Shown: positions 51,323 through 60,754, numbered from the stretch's first letter. The stretch is 64,000 nt of DNA from Actinomycetes bacterium (GCA_024641245.1 JAHEDK010000001.1:195964-259963); one strand, 5' to 3'. The notes: generated by a model from the sequence alone, not told the origin. Made by a program: numbers and translations.

Positions 51323-51328
51323 AGTATA
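51323..51328 (-). promoter_or_regulatory. -10 box of the rimP-nusA-infB operon
   Basis: TATACT on the minus strand, preceded by GGGT, about 75 nt before rimP. There is no convincing -35 hexamer 17 nt upstream. It fits the 127-bp gap after proS. Confidence 0.5.
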
Positions 51329-51377
51329 ACCCGACCCGCGACAGCACCCGGCGCCACGTGGACACCGAAAACTGCTG

Positions 51378-53081
51378 CTACTGCCCGATCAGTTGAATCA
51401 CGTGGGAAATCGCGTCCCCGATCGCGATTTCTTCGGTAGTGCCGCGAGCTCGATCCTGGATTTCAACAAGGCCGTTTTCAAGGCCGCGAGGCCCTACGGT
51501 TACCCGGTAAGGAATCCCGATCAGTTCCGCGTCGGCGAATTTCACACCCGGACGCTCGACCCGATCGTCCAGAATCGTGTCGATACCGGCCTGCTGGTAG
51601 TCCCGGTAGAGGCGTTCGCCTGCGTCGAGCACCTCTGTGACGTCGGCGCGCAGGACCGTTATGACCACGACGAACGGAGCGATCGCCACGGGCCAGACGA
51701 TTCCCTTCTCGTCGTGGTGGGTTTCGACGACCGCAGCGATATTTCGCTCGAGGCCGATCCCGTAGGAGCCCATGATCACGGTTATTGCCGCTCCCTCTTC
51801 GTCGAGAACCGAAACACCGAAGGCCTCGGCATATTTGGTCCCCAACTTGAATATGTGGCCTACTTCGATCGCTTTGAAGACCTCCAAGGGCTCGCCACAA
51901 GTGACGCATGCCTCCCCGTCTGTGATCTCGCGCACATCCATCCAGGTGGTGACCTCGATGTCGCGCTCGACATCGACCCCTCGCAGGTGGAACTCGTCTT
52001 CATTGGCTCCCGTGACCATGTTGTAACGGCCGGCGAGGGCAGGATCGGCCACGATAGGAACCCCCTTCACTCCCACGGCGCCGAGACTTCCCGGGTTGGC
52101 ACCCAGAACGGCCTGGATCTCCTCGGGATGGGCAGGTCGGAGATCGATTGCACCCGTGCCATCTTGCAGTTTCTGTTCGACCAATGCGTGGTCGCCTCGC
52201 AGCAGGACGAGCGTGAGTTCACCCTCCATCATGTAGACGAGTGATTTGATCTGGCTCTCCCTGGCAGCACCGCCCTCGAACGTGGACAGGTCGAGAATCG
52301 TGCGGACGCCCGGTGTCGCGAACTTCTCGACCTCGGCATGGACCGCGCCGTCTTCGATTGCGTCGATTCTGGATGTTGCTCGCTCCATGTTGGCGGCATA
52401 TCCGCAGGCGCCGCAATACACGACGTCGTCTTCACCGGAGTTGCTCCGCACCATGAACTCGATCGAGTCGCTCCCGCCCATCGCTCCGGAGGAGGCCTCT
52501 ACCGGCACTGCATCGAGGCCGAGACGAGCGAAGATCCTCTGATATGCCACGTAGTGGCGATCGAATGAAGAATCGAGTCCGGCCGACTCCATGTCGAACG
52601 AGTAGGAGTCCTTCATCGTGAACTCACGAGTCCGGAGCACGCCGCCCTTGGGCCTGGGTTCGTCACGGAACTTCGTTTGGATCTGATACCAGAACTGAGG
52701 TAGGTCCCGATAGCTTCGTAGCTCGAGCGCGAGAGTGCTGAAAACCTCCTCATGGGTCATGCCCAGCGCGAGATCAGCGCCTTTGCGGTCTCGTAGTCGG
52801 AACATCTCGTCGCCCATGATCTCCCAGCGGCCGCTCTTCTGCCAGATCTCGGCAGGATGCACGGCCGGAAGGAGGAATTCCTGACCGCCGATACGGTCCA
52901 TCTCTTCACGGATAACGGTCGCCACTTTCGAACGAACGCGAATCATCAACGGCAGCAGTGAGTACGCCCCCGCCATCAGTTGACGCAGGTATCCGCCACG
53001 CACCAACAGGCGATGACTGATGGCCTCTGCGTCTGTGGGATCGTCACGGAGGGTGGGAATGAAGGCTTGCGACCAGCGCAT
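51378..53081 (-). CDS. proS: Prolyl-tRNA synthetase
   Basis: Bacterial-type ProRS of 567 aa charging tRNA-Pro. It opens MRWSQAFIPTLRDDPTDAEAISH with LVRGGYLRQLMAGAYSLLPL near 30. Class II motif 2 is RDLPQFWYQIQTKFRDEPRPKGG with LRTREFTMKDSYSF near 150. An INS editing domain is present (about 220-380; DPALAGRYNMVTGANEDEFHLRGV). Motif 3, SYGIGLERNIAAVVE, is near 435, and the anticodon-binding domain is C-terminal. ATG at 53081 follows GAGAGAG; the ORF is open to 53150 but the extra residues are not family-like. Confidence 0.97.
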   Translation of the reverse strand: MRWSQAFIPTLRDDPTDAEAISHRLLVRGGYLRQLMAGAYSLLPLMIRVRSKVATVIREEMDRIGGQEFLLPAVHPAEIWQKSGRWEIMGDEMFRLRDRKGADLALGMTHEEVFSTLALELRSYRDLPQFWYQIQTKFRDEPRPKGGVLRTREFTMKDSYSFDMESAGLDSSFDRHYVAYQRIFARLGLDAVPVEASSGAMGGSDSIEFMVRSNSGEDDVVYCGACGYAANMERATSRIDAIEDGAVHAEVEKFATPGVRTILDLSTFEGGAARESQIKSLVYMMEGELTLVLLRGDHALVEQKLQDGTGAIDLRPAHPEEIQAVLGANPGSLGAVGVKGVPIVADPALAGRYNMVTGANEDEFHLRGVDVERDIEVTTWMDVREITDGEACVTCGEPLEVFKAIEVGHIFKLGTKYAEAFGVSVLDEEGAAITVIMGSYGIGLERNIAAVVETHHDEKGIVWPVAIAPFVVVITVLRADVTEVLDAGERLYRDYQQAGIDTILDDRVERPGVKFADAELIGIPYRVTVGPRGLENGLVEIQDRARGTTEEIAIGDAISHVIQLIGQ

Positions 53082-53146
53082 ATCTCTCTCGAATTGGGAT
53101 AGCGGGAGGTTAGTCACCTGGCCGAGACCGCAAGAGGCAATAAGAC

Positions 53147-54358
53147 TCAAGGGCTGCTTTTGGCGACCTCCGCGACTCGAGCCCGACGCTCCTCGGTGTG
53201 GTTCACGTCACCCTGAATCTGGAGTATCTCCTCGGCCGCCTCGGCAGCAAGTTGTTCTGCGACTCCGTCGGCCGCGGCGAGACGGGCCTCCACCCCCTCT
53301 TCAACGAGCTTCCGTGCCTCGTCGAGCAAGGCGTCGACCATCTCCGCTTCCGGGACGACCCGCACCACGTTCCCCTTGATGAAGAGATGTCCTTTGCCAC
53401 GCCCGGCCGCGATACCGATGTCGGCTTCTCTCGCTTCGCCGGGTCCGTTCACCACGCAACCCATCACAGCTACCTGAATGGGCAGATCGGCCTCTTCGAG
53501 TCGTCGTTGGGCCTCCTTGACCACCTCGATGACGTCGACCTCAGCCCGGCCGCACGATGGGCAGGCGATGAGGTCCAATCCGGCCCGCTCACGAAGGCCG
53601 AGATACTCCAGTAGCTGCCTGCCCGCCTTGGCCTCCTCAACCGGGTCGGCCGTGAGCGAGAAGCGGATCGTGTCGCCGATCCCTTCGAGTAGCAAGGTGG
53701 CGATTCCGGCAACAGACTTGATGAGACCCCCAGGCGGCGGTCCTGCTTCGGTGACGCCGAGATGGAGGGGGTATTCGACTCTCTGGCTGAGCAGTCGGTA
53801 AGACTCGACCATCGACGGCACGTGGGAGTGCTTCACCGAGATCTTTATGTCGTAGAAGCCGACGTCTTCCAGGTAGTGGATCTCAGTTTCGGCGGATTCG
53901 ACGAGGGCCGCCGGGACTGCTGATCCGTACTTCGCCAGCAGGTCTTTGTCGAGCGAACCCCCGTTGACGCCGATTCGAATGGGCACGCCGCGCTCCCCCG
54001 CCGCCCTGGCGACCTCCTTGATGTGCGCTTCGTTGCGGATGTTGCCGGGATTCAGACGAAGTGCGTGCACGCCGGCTTCGAGAGCAGCAAGCGCCAGCTT
54101 GTACTGGAAATGGACGTCGGCGACTATCGGAACCGGGGAACGCGGCACTATCTCCGCCAATCCCTGCGCAGCGTCGACGTCGTTGCAGGTGATGCGCACG
54201 ATATCCGCCCCAGCGCCGGTCAGCGCATATACCTGGGCCAGCGTGCCATCGACGTCCGCAGTCTTGGTGGTGGTCATCGATTGCACCGTCACCTGCGCTC
54301 CTCCCCCCACCGGGACAGAGCCGACATGAATCTGGCGAGTCGGGCGGCGCTCGATCAT
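53147..54358 (-). CDS. ispG: 4-hydroxy-3-methylbut-2-enyl diphosphate synthase (IspG/GcpE)
   Basis: Iron-sulfur enzyme of 403 aa, the next-to-last step of the MEP isoprenoid pathway. N-terminal TIM barrel: VTVQSMTTTKTADVDGTLAQ near 24, RITCNDVDAAQG near 55, ADVHFQYKLALAALEAG near 80, RLNPGNIRN near 99 and VKHSHVPSMVESYRLL near 175. The C-terminal [4Fe-4S] domain has CPSCGR near 268 and GCVVNGPGEAREAD near 305. A 30-40-residue variable tail ends AEVAKSSP. The ATG at 54358 overlaps the rseP stop. With dxr it places two MEP-pathway genes in one operon. Confidence 0.97.
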   Translation of the reverse strand: MIERRPTRQIHVGSVPVGGGAQVTVQSMTTTKTADVDGTLAQVYALTGAGADIVRITCNDVDAAQGLAEIVPRSPVPIVADVHFQYKLALAALEAGVHALRLNPGNIRNEAHIKEVARAAGERGVPIRIGVNGGSLDKDLLAKYGSAVPAALVESAETEIHYLEDVGFYDIKISVKHSHVPSMVESYRLLSQRVEYPLHLGVTEAGPPPGGLIKSVAGIATLLLEGIGDTIRFSLTADPVEEAKAGRQLLEYLGLRERAGLDLIACPSCGRAEVDVIEVVKEAQRRLEEADLPIQVAVMGCVVNGPGEAREADIGIAAGRGKGHLFIKGNVVRVVPEAEMVDALLDEARKLVEEGVEARLAAADGVAEQLAAEAAEEILQIQGDVNHTEERRARVAEVAKSSP

Positions 54359-55467
54359 CAGAACCGAATGGGTTGGACGATATCGAGGAGGATGCTGACG
54401 AAGCCGATGAACACCATCAGTAGGATCACTGTGGCCGCGATGGGGATCAACTTGCGAATGTCTGCTTGCTTGTGCGTGATCTTCTCGTACAGGGCGACGG
54501 CGAAGTGTCCGCCATCCAGAGGAAGGAGTGGCAGCACATTGAATGCTCCCAGAATGATGTTGAACACGGCCAAGAAGGCGATGAGTGTTCCCACACCCAG
54601 CACGTCGACCTGGGAGCCCACCTGCGCAACGCCGACGAGACTGACGGGGCGGATCTCGTCGGGAACGGGTTCGCCGAAGATCCCCTGGACGAGTTGAACG
54701 ATCGAACTCGGTTTGAAGACGTTCCAGAGGGTCTTGTAGGCCTCGCCGGTGATATCGATGACCTCTCGTCCGGCCAAACCAGCCGCCGAGAAGAAACCGA
54801 CGTCGACTCGCTCAATGACCGGAGCGACGCCGAGATAGCCGCTCGGCTTTGATCCACCCGTGTCGATCGACGCGAGTGTGGCCGTCAGCGTCTCCTGCCG
54901 GCCATCCCGGAGAATCACGATATCGACTTGCTCGCCGGGCCGATCGGCAATCACCGCGGAGACCTCTTCCCACGAATCGACCGTCTCGCCATCGATCGAG
55001 ACGAACTCGTCGCCGGATTCGAGTCCAATCAATGCGGCGGGGGCGATCTCATCACTTCCCGTGATCTCAGCCCGCACCTCTTCGACGACAGGTTGAATCT
55101 CGACTCTGCCGTTGATTGCGAGCAGACCGAAAAAGATCAGATAGGCGATGGCGAAGTTGGCGGCAATCCCCGATAGGACGACAACGCTCTTCTTCCAGAA
55201 CTCCTTCTCGCGGTACGTGCGTCCCATGTCCTCGGGATCGACATCTTCCAGGACGCTCATGCCGACGATGCGTACGTAGCCTCCGGCCGGGATGGCTTTC
55301 ACGCCGTATTCGGTTTCGCCCTTCTGGACAGACCAGATTCGCGGTCCGAAGCCGACGAAGAACTCGCTCACCTTGATACCGAGCGCCTTGGCCGCGAAGA
55401 AGTGGCCCGCCTCGTGGGCGAGGATGAAGACCACGAACGCGGCCAGCATCGATACGGCACCGGTCAT
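54358..55467 (-). CDS. rseP: Site-2 protease, RseP/RasP-type zinc metalloprotease
   Basis: Intramembrane M50 protease of 369 aa. The zinc motif HEAGHFFAAK lies in the first membrane helix near 18-27; FVGFGPRIWS and GETEYGVKAIPAGGYVRIVGM follow. A PDZ domain near 145-200 has SGDEFVSIDGETVDSWEEV. The third zinc ligand is in NVLPLLPLDGGHF near 315. It cleaves membrane-embedded anti-sigma factors or remnant signal peptides in related bacteria. The sigma partner protein at 15426 is a possible but untested substrate. It has its own gap upstream holding a palindromic repeat. Confidence 0.93.
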   Translation of the reverse strand: MTGAVSMLAAFVVFILAHEAGHFFAAKALGIKVSEFFVGFGPRIWSVQKGETEYGVKAIPAGGYVRIVGMSVLEDVDPEDMGRTYREKEFWKKSVVVLSGIAANFAIAYLIFFGLLAINGRVEIQPVVEEVRAEITGSDEIAPAALIGLESGDEFVSIDGETVDSWEEVSAVIADRPGEQVDIVILRDGRQETLTATLASIDTGGSKPSGYLGVAPVIERVDVGFFSAAGLAGREVIDITGEAYKTLWNVFKPSSIVQLVQGIFGEPVPDEIRPVSLVGVAQVGSQVDVLGVGTLIAFLAVFNIILGAFNVLPLLPLDGGHFAVALYEKITHKQADIRKLIPIAATVILLMVFIGFVSILLDIVQPIRF

Positions 55468-55514
55468 TTCGACTCCCTGATTTCACCCACCACGGTACCC
55501 CAGCGGGGGGTTAA

Positions 55515-55571
55515 CCATTTTCTCGGCAATGCAGTGGCGCGTGACGATGCACAGTATTGCGGAGAAAACGG
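55515..55571 (-). repeat. 57-bp palindromic dispersed repeat, copy B
   Basis: Inverted repeat 55513-55530 with 55556-55573 (16 of 18 positions pair), core CACGCGCC when read on the minus strand. It aligns over 57 nt without gaps to 377-433 read on the plus strand; 16 bases at one end and most of the other arm are identical. It sits in the 112-bp gap between dxr (stop 55580) and rseP (start 55467), where it could terminate or process the transcript. Confidence 0.85.
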
Positions 55572-55579
55572 TTGAACGG

Positions 55580-56725
55580 TCAACACGAGCCTCCGAGGAG
55601 GCTATGAGCAACCGCTCTCGCTTCCCGATCCACCTCGACAACGTCGTCGACCGTCACGAGGTCCACGACCGGGACCTCTTCCAGCGTGCGCTCCACCACC
55701 TCCGGGATCCCCAAGAACCCGAGCCGACCGTCCAGGAAGGCGTGGACGGCGACTTCATCTGCGGCATTCAATACCGCCGGAGCCGAACGTCCGATCCGTC
55801 CGGCCTCGTAGGCGAGGTCCAGCGCCGGGAAGGACCGGCGATCCGCAGGGTCAAACGTTAACGAGAGACCCGAGAAGTCAAACGCCCCGAGCGCTCCCGG
55901 AGCACGATCCGGGTAGGTGATGGCATATTGGATCGGCACGCGCATGTCTGGCTCCCCGACATGTGCCTTGAGCGATCCGTCCACGAACTCGACGAGTGAA
56001 TGAACGATGCTCTGCGGATGCACGACAACCTCGATCCGGTCGTAGGGCATGTCGAATAGGTAGTGGGCTTCGATGACCTCGAGACCCTTGTTGAACAGCG
56101 TGGCCGAGTCAACCGTGATTCGCCTCCCCATATTCCAGGTCGGATGGGCGAGGGCTTGGGCCGGCGTGACCTTTTCGAGGTCATTGATCGAGTATCCGCG
56201 GAACGGGCCTCCGGAGGCGGTGAGTACCAGTCGCCGCACTGCCGCGGTGGACTCACCGACCAGGCACTGAAACAGCGCAGAATGCTCTGAATCCACAGGT
56301 AGCAAGCTGCCTCCCCCGCGCTGGAGCGCCCGCAACACAACGGGGCCGCCGGCCACCAGACTCTCCTTGTTGGCCAACGCCAGACGGTTACCCGCCTCGA
56401 GCGCCGCGATCGAAGCCCGCAAACCGGCCGCGCCGACAACACCGTTCACAACCGTTACGCCCGGCCGGGACGCCAATGCCACGAGAGCCTCTGACCCGAA
56501 TTCCACACGATCCCCCAGCAAGCCCGACAGGCGGTCACGCTCTTCACCGGTGGGCGCCGCCGCCACAATCCGCGCACCCGGCCAATCGCCGGCCAGTGCT
56601 ACCAGATCGTCGGACCCGCGTCGGGCGGCCATGCCCTGGACGTCTATACCTAGACGGGAAGCCACATCGAGTGTTTGGCGCCCGATCGACCCGGTCGCGC
56701 CGAGGACGACGAGCGGTTGCTTCAC
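55580..56725 (-). CDS. dxr: 1-deoxy-D-xylulose 5-phosphate reductoisomerase
   Basis: DXR of 381 aa, first committed step of the MEP pathway (NADPH-dependent). Cofactor motif GATGSIGRQTLDV near 9, then GNRLALANKESLVAGGPVV near 110, VDSEHSALFQCL near 138, LTASGGPFRG near 160, MGRRITVDSATLFNKGLEVIEAHYLF near 193 and VVHPQSIVHSLVEFVDGS near 226. GTG at 56725 overlaps the cdsA stop (GTGA), so translation is coupled. It is followed by the palindromic repeat. Confidence 0.97.
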   Translation of the reverse strand: MKQPLVVLGATGSIGRQTLDVASRLGIDVQGMAARRGSDDLVALAGDWPGARIVAAAPTGEERDRLSGLLGDRVEFGSEALVALASRPGVTVVNGVVGAAGLRASIAALEAGNRLALANKESLVAGGPVVLRALQRGGGSLLPVDSEHSALFQCLVGESTAAVRRLVLTASGGPFRGYSINDLEKVTPAQALAHPTWNMGRRITVDSATLFNKGLEVIEAHYLFDMPYDRIEVVVHPQSIVHSLVEFVDGSLKAHVGEPDMRVPIQYAITYPDRAPGALGAFDFSGLSLTFDPADRRSFPALDLAYEAGRIGRSAPAVLNAADEVAVHAFLDGRLGFLGIPEVVERTLEEVPVVDLVTVDDVVEVDREARAVAHSLLGGSC

Positions 56726-57867
56726 GCCAGGAATCCGGCCAATCGGAAGAAGAAGTAGGCGACCGGAATCGTGAAGAGGAACCCGTCCACCCGATCGAGA
56801 ACTCCACCGTGACCGGGAAGGATCGCTCCCATGTCCTTGATGCCGAGGGAGCGTTTGATGAGCGACTCTGCGAGGTCTCCCATCGGACCGAACACCGCGA
56901 CGACGGCCGCCAGTCCCAACCCCGCCTTCCAGTCGAGCGGCTCAAACCATGGGATGAAGGTGAGGAGGACGGTCACTGAGGTGGCCAGCAGGACGCCTCC
57001 GAGCAGGCCCTCGACCGTCTTGTTCGGCGAGAGTTGAGGTGAGAGCCTCCGGCGCCCCCAGCGCTTCCCTGCGAAGAATGAACCGATGTCAAGGATCCCG
57101 GTGGCGACTACGAGCGCGATGATCAACGGCCGGTGATCTGGATGGCGGGCGATGGGCGCGGCGAACGAGAACATCACCGGTATCCACAGTACGCCGAGCA
57201 TGGTGATGGCGGCATTTCCGAGTGGATTCTTCCGCACCAGCAGCGAGTACCACAGCAAGATGGCGACGGCGGTGGCGGCGGTGAACCCGGCGGCAGCAAT
57301 AGGCCCGGCCATCCAGGCGCCGACCAGGGCCCCGACAGCACCGGCGATCCCGAAGAGGGACAGAGGCGCAAACCCAACCCGGCGCATCGCCGTGTAGAAC
57401 TCGATGAGTCCGATGAGCGAAAGCGCTCCCACCAGGAGCATCAACCATCCGCCACCAGCAAATAGCGAAGCGATGACGGCGGCCGCCAGAACCAGACCGG
57501 TAATGACCCTGCTCGGAAGATCGGAAGGCGCTTGATCCGGAGGGTCTGTTTGCTCCATCTCACCGGTCACGTCCTCGAAGCCGACCATTCCGGTCTCGAG
57601 CCCCGGCATAGAGGCCGATACGGCAGCAAGCTGATGGTCTTCGCGCTCTGCTTCAGAGATCGCTTCCGCCAGACCCTGGTATTCCCGGGTGGTGGCTGCG
57701 ATGTAGTCCTCATGAGTGAAGTCATCGAGGGCCGACGAGCCGTTCGTCAACGAATCCAGGTCGTCTCGCTCTTCGGGTACTTCGTCTTCTTGCTGCATTC
57801 GGTCCGTCGGGAAAGGGAGGACGTCGCCACCCTCATCGCTCCGATCGGTGTCATCAGAATCACTCAA
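56722..57867 (-). CDS. cdsA: Phosphatidate cytidylyltransferase with acidic N-terminal extension
   Basis: CdsA of 381 aa, making CDP-diacylglycerol from phosphatidate and CTP. Membrane helices begin near 118. The family signature is intact: FGPMGDLAESLIKRSLGIKD then PGHGGVLDRVDGF near 335-360. Before the first helix there are about 115 acidic, hydrophilic residues (Asp/Glu-rich) not found in minimal CdsA. They may contact other proteins on the cytosolic side. The TTG at 57867 overlaps the frr stop (TTGA); in-frame codons downstream could shorten the extension, but the reading frame is continuous. Confidence 0.93.
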   Translation of the reverse strand: MSDSDDTDRSDEGGDVLPFPTDRMQQEDEVPEERDDLDSLTNGSSALDDFTHEDYIAATTREYQGLAEAISEAEREDHQLAAVSASMPGLETGMVGFEDVTGEMEQTDPPDQAPSDLPSRVITGLVLAAAVIASLFAGGGWLMLLVGALSLIGLIEFYTAMRRVGFAPLSLFGIAGAVGALVGAWMAGPIAAAGFTAATAVAILLWYSLLVRKNPLGNAAITMLGVLWIPVMFSFAAPIARHPDHRPLIIALVVATGILDIGSFFAGKRWGRRRLSPQLSPNKTVEGLLGGVLLATSVTVLLTFIPWFEPLDWKAGLGLAAVVAVFGPMGDLAESLIKRSLGIKDMGAILPGHGGVLDRVDGFLFTIPVAYFFFRLAGFLA

Positions 57868-58415
57868 ACTTCGAGCAACTCCTGCTCCTTGTGCTCCATG
57901 AGTTCGTCGATCCGCTTCGTGTGCTGATCGGTGAGTTCCTGGAGTTCCTTTTCGCCGCGGCGAATGTCATCTTCCGATACCTCGCCCTCCAAAGCCTCGA
58001 TGTCATCTTTGGTATGGCGTCGGATTTGACGGATGGCCACCCGGCCGTCCTCCGCCATGTGCTTGACCACCCGGATGAGATCCCTTCGGCGCTCTTCGGT
58101 CAGAGGGGGGAAGGCCAGCCTGATCACATTTCCGTCATTCGAAGGATTCAACCCGAGATCGGAGGCTTGAATCGCCTTCTCGATGTTGTTCAGCGCACTC
58201 TTGTCGAAGAGTTGCAGCACCAGCAATCGAGGTTCCGGAACGGAGAAGGAGGCGAGTTGCTGGAGGGGTGTCGGGGTTCCGTAGTAATCCACCATCACCT
58301 TGTGGAGAATGCCCGGGTTCGCACGTCCGGTCCGAACCGTGCCGAATTCGCCGAGCGTGTGCTCGACCGCCTGATCCATCCGTCGGTCGGCATCGGACAG
58401 CAATTCCCGGATCAT
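57864..58415 (-). CDS. frr: Ribosome recycling factor
   Basis: RRF of 183 aa (typical length 185), which with EF-G splits post-termination ribosomes. Seen: VRTGRANPGILHKVMVDYYGTPTPLQQLA near 27, an RLLVLQLFDKSALNNIEKAI helix near 63 and PPLTEERRRDLIRVVKHMAEDGRVAIRQIRR near 102. The helical arm is intact. It overlaps cdsA by 4 bp and lies 9 bp after pyrH. Confidence 0.97.
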   Translation of the reverse strand: MIRELLSDADRRMDQAVEHTLGEFGTVRTGRANPGILHKVMVDYYGTPTPLQQLASFSVPEPRLLVLQLFDKSALNNIEKAIQASDLGLNPSNDGNVIRLAFPPLTEERRRDLIRVVKHMAEDGRVAIRQIRRHTKDDIEALEGEVSEDDIRRGEKELQELTDQHTKRIDELMEHKEQELLEV

Positions 58416-58424
58416 TCAGCCTCC

Positions 58425-59141
58425 TCAGTGAACCAGCGTGCCGAAGCGTTCTCCCCGGACCGCTCTAACGATGTTCCCCGGTTTGGAAATGTTGAACACC
58501 GTGATTGGTAAGTTGTGATCCTTACACATGGTAATCGCAGTCGAGTCCATCACCCGGAGATCTTCGGCGATGACCCGCAGATACGTCACTTCATCGAGCA
58601 GAGCCGCGTCGGGATGCGTGCTCGGATCGGCGTCGTAGACTCCGTCGACGTTGGTCGCTTTCAGCACAACCTCCGCCCCGATCTCCACCGCCCGCAACGC
58701 GGCTGTGGTGTCGGTTGTGAAGAACGGGTTCCCGGTACCCGCCGCAAAGATGACGACCCGTCCCTTCTCGAGGTGCCGGATCGCTCGCAGACGGATATAG
58801 GGCTCGCTGAGCTGGCGCATGCTGATCGCACTCTGCACCCGGGTTGGCACGTCGATCTTCTCGAGTGCGTCTCGCAGGGCCAGAGCATTGATGACGGTCG
58901 CCAGCATGCCCATGTAGTCGGCGCTGGCGGGGTCCATACCTTCGGCGGCCTTGGACACACCTCTGAAGATGTTTCCACCACCCACCACGACGGCAATTTC
59001 GACGCCGGTCGCCTGAGCCTCCGCGATCTCCGTGGCAACCCGGCGAACCGTGACCGGATCGATGCCGTATCCGATCGCCGGGTCGGCGAAGGACTCGCCA
59101 GACAGCTTCAGCACCACCCGGCGCGGTACCGCCTCCGTCAT
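58425..59141 (-). CDS. pyrH: UMP kinase
   Basis: Hexameric bacterial UMP kinase of 238 aa of the amino-acid-kinase fold, making UDP for pyrimidine and cell-wall precursor supply. Seen: [11 protein letters not shown] near 8, [13 protein letters not shown] near 48, [44 protein letters not shown] near 107-150, and VYDADP near 166. GTP/UTP-binding residues are in their usual places. It lies 1 bp after tsf. Confidence 0.97.
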   Translation of the reverse strand: MTEAVPRRVVLKLSGESFADPAIGYGIDPVTVRRVATEIAEAQATGVEIAVVVGGGNIFRGVSKAAEGMDPASADYMGMLATVINALALRDALEKIDVPTRVQSAISMRQLSEPYIRLRAIRHLEKGRVVIFAAGTGNPFFTTDTTAALRAVEIGAEVVLKATNVDGVYDADPSTHPDAALLDEVTYLRVIAEDLRVMDSTAITMCKDHNLPITVFNISKPGNIVRAVRGERFGTLVH

Positions 59142-59142
59142 C

Positions 59143-59763
59143 TCACTCTTCTCCGATGGTCAGCCGCGCGAAGCGGCGAATCGAGATGTTCTCACCCATC
59201 CTGGCAGCCAGCTGGGTGACCATCTCGCCAATCGTCCCATCGAATTTTGTCGCATTCGCAAAGGTCTGATCCAAGAGCACGTGATCCTTGTAGAAGGACT
59301 CGAGGCGACCCTCAATGATCTTGGGAATGATGTGTTCCGGCTTGCCTTCATTCTGAGCTTGTTTGGAGATCATCTCGGTCTCTTTGGCGATGGTCTCTTC
59401 GGGAACCTCTTCCCGGATCGTCCAGGACGGCTTGCCCCAGGCGATGTGCATTGCGATGTCCCTGGCCACTTGCACGAAATCAGGCGTCTTGGCGACGAAG
59501 TCCGTCTCCGACGTGAGTTCGACCAGCACGCCGCTGATGGGACGATCGTCCTGCATGTGGAGGTATGAACCGATGGCTCCTTCGGATGCCTCGCGATCTG
59601 CCCGCTTGGCGGCGGCGGCCAGCCCGCGCTCGCGCAGCAGCTCGAAAGCACGGTCGAGTTCGCCCCCGGATTCGCTGAGAGCCTTCTTGGCATCCATCAT
59701 GCCTACTCCGGCCTGTTGCCGGAGCTGTTGGACGTCTTTGGCGGTGAAGTCGGCCACTTTCAT
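59143..59763 (-). CDS. tsf: Elongation factor Ts
   Basis: EF-Ts of 206 aa, nucleotide exchange factor for EF-Tu. The N-terminal UBA-like domain is followed by the signature [18 protein letters not shown] near 14 and [15 protein letters not shown] near 77. This is the short actinobacterial/cyanobacterial form with a single main core subdomain, not the E. coli length of 283. The ATG at 59763 overlaps the rpsB stop (ATGA). Confidence 0.96.
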   Translation of the reverse strand: MKVADFTAKDVQQLRQQAGVGMMDAKKALSESGGELDRAFELLRERGLAAAAKRADREASEGAIGSYLHMQDDRPISGVLVELTSETDFVAKTPDFVQVARDIAMHIAWGKPSWTIREEVPEETIAKETEMISKQAQNEGKPEHIIPKIIEGRLESFYKDHVLLDQTFANATKFDGTIGEMVTQLAARMGENISIRRFARLTIGEE

Positions 59764-60566
59764 GCCTCTTCCGTGGCGGTCGCGACAGCCGCTTCCTCGA
59801 GCGCAGGCGCAACCAGTTCCTCAGAGGCCGGCACAACGTCTTCCTCGGGGGCCGCCACGATATCTTGCATGGAATTCTTGCCGACCAGGTCACGTCCTTC
59901 TCGGCAGGCATCCGCAATCACGGAGGCAAACAGGTCCGCAGAGCGGATCGCGTCATCGTTTCCGGGGATCACAACGTCGATGAGATCAGGATCACAATTC
60001 GTGTCTACAAGGGCGACGATCGGGATACCCAACCGGCTCGCCTCTTTCACGGCAGTGGCCTCGGTGTTGACATCCACGATGAACACGACGTCCGGCAATC
60101 CATTCAGGTTGCGGACTCCGCCGAGGTTGCGGACGAGCTTGTCGCGTTCGCGCCGCAACCGCAGCCGCTCTTTCTTCGGACGGGCTTCCATTTCGCCCGT
60201 CTCGTCCATGCGCTCGAGTTCCTTCATGTAGGCGATCCGCTTCTGGATCGTCTCGAAGTTGGTGAGCATGCCGCCAAGCCAGCGGAAGTTCACGTACGGC
60301 ATTTCTGCCCGGTCGGCGTTGTCGGCGACGGCTGATTGAGCTTGCTTCTTCGTTCCGACGAAGAGAACGGTTCCACCCGCTTGCACGATTCCGCGCACGA
60401 ATTGGTGGGCATGCAGGGCTTGCTGGAGGGTCTGGCGTAGATCCACGATATGGATCCCGTTGCGCTCACCGTAAATGAACGGCTGCATCTTGGGATTCCA
60501 CCGTTGGGTCTGATGACCGAAGTGGACGCCGGCTTCCAGCAACTGCTTCATTGTCACTGCTGACAC
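59760..60566 (-). CDS. rpsB: 30S ribosomal protein S2
   Basis: S2 of 268 aa. It opens [22 protein letters not shown], then [19 protein letters not shown] near 34, [12 protein letters not shown] near 73, [14 protein letters not shown] near 95 and [29 protein letters not shown] near 185. The C-terminus carries a 30-residue acidic extension. GTG at 60566 follows AAAGGAG by 5 nt. It starts the rpsB-tsf-pyrH-frr-cdsA-dxr unit; an upstream hairpin may be part of an S2 leader. Confidence 0.97.
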   Translation of the reverse strand: MSAVTMKQLLEAGVHFGHQTQRWNPKMQPFIYGERNGIHIVDLRQTLQQALHAHQFVRGIVQAGGTVLFVGTKKQAQSAVADNADRAEMPYVNFRWLGGMLTNFETIQKRIAYMKELERMDETGEMEARPKKERLRLRRERDKLVRNLGGVRNLNGLPDVVFIVDVNTEATAVKEASRLGIPIVALVDTNCDPDLIDVVIPGNDDAIRSADLFASVIADACREGRDLVGKNSMQDIVAAPEEDVVPASEELVAPALEEAAVATATEEA

Positions 60567-60607
60567 AGTTGCTCCTTTGTGGTTGTTCCTCCGCCCCGGC
60601 GATGACC

Positions 60608-60641
60608 GCTCCCGCGAAGCATCGGCTTCGACCGTGGGAGC
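60608..60641 (-). promoter_or_regulatory. Possible rpsB leader stem-loop
   Basis: GCTCCC and GGGAGC form an outer stem, with GAAGC-ATCG-GCTTC nested inside, 42-75 nt before the rpsB start. rpsB leaders in many bacteria bind S2 for autoregulation; this one is only proposed by position and pairing. Confidence 0.35.
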
Positions 60642-60716
60642 TCGCACGAGGCGTGCGTAGTTGACGAAAGCGTACCAGGAGAGGCCGGGCAATGAGCAAT
60701 CGGCCCGGCAGCCGCC

Positions 60717-60751
60717 AACCTAGAACGCAGAACCTAGAACCCAGAACCTCG
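60717..60751. repeat. Five-unit period-7 array, consensus AACCTAG
   Basis: AACCTAG, AACGCAG, AACCTAG, AACCCAG and AACCTCG in exact 7-nt register, in the gap between whiG (stop 60755) and rpsB. The array starts 150 bp before rpsB and ends three bases from the whiG stop. Confidence 0.75.
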
Positions 60752-60754
60752 ATA

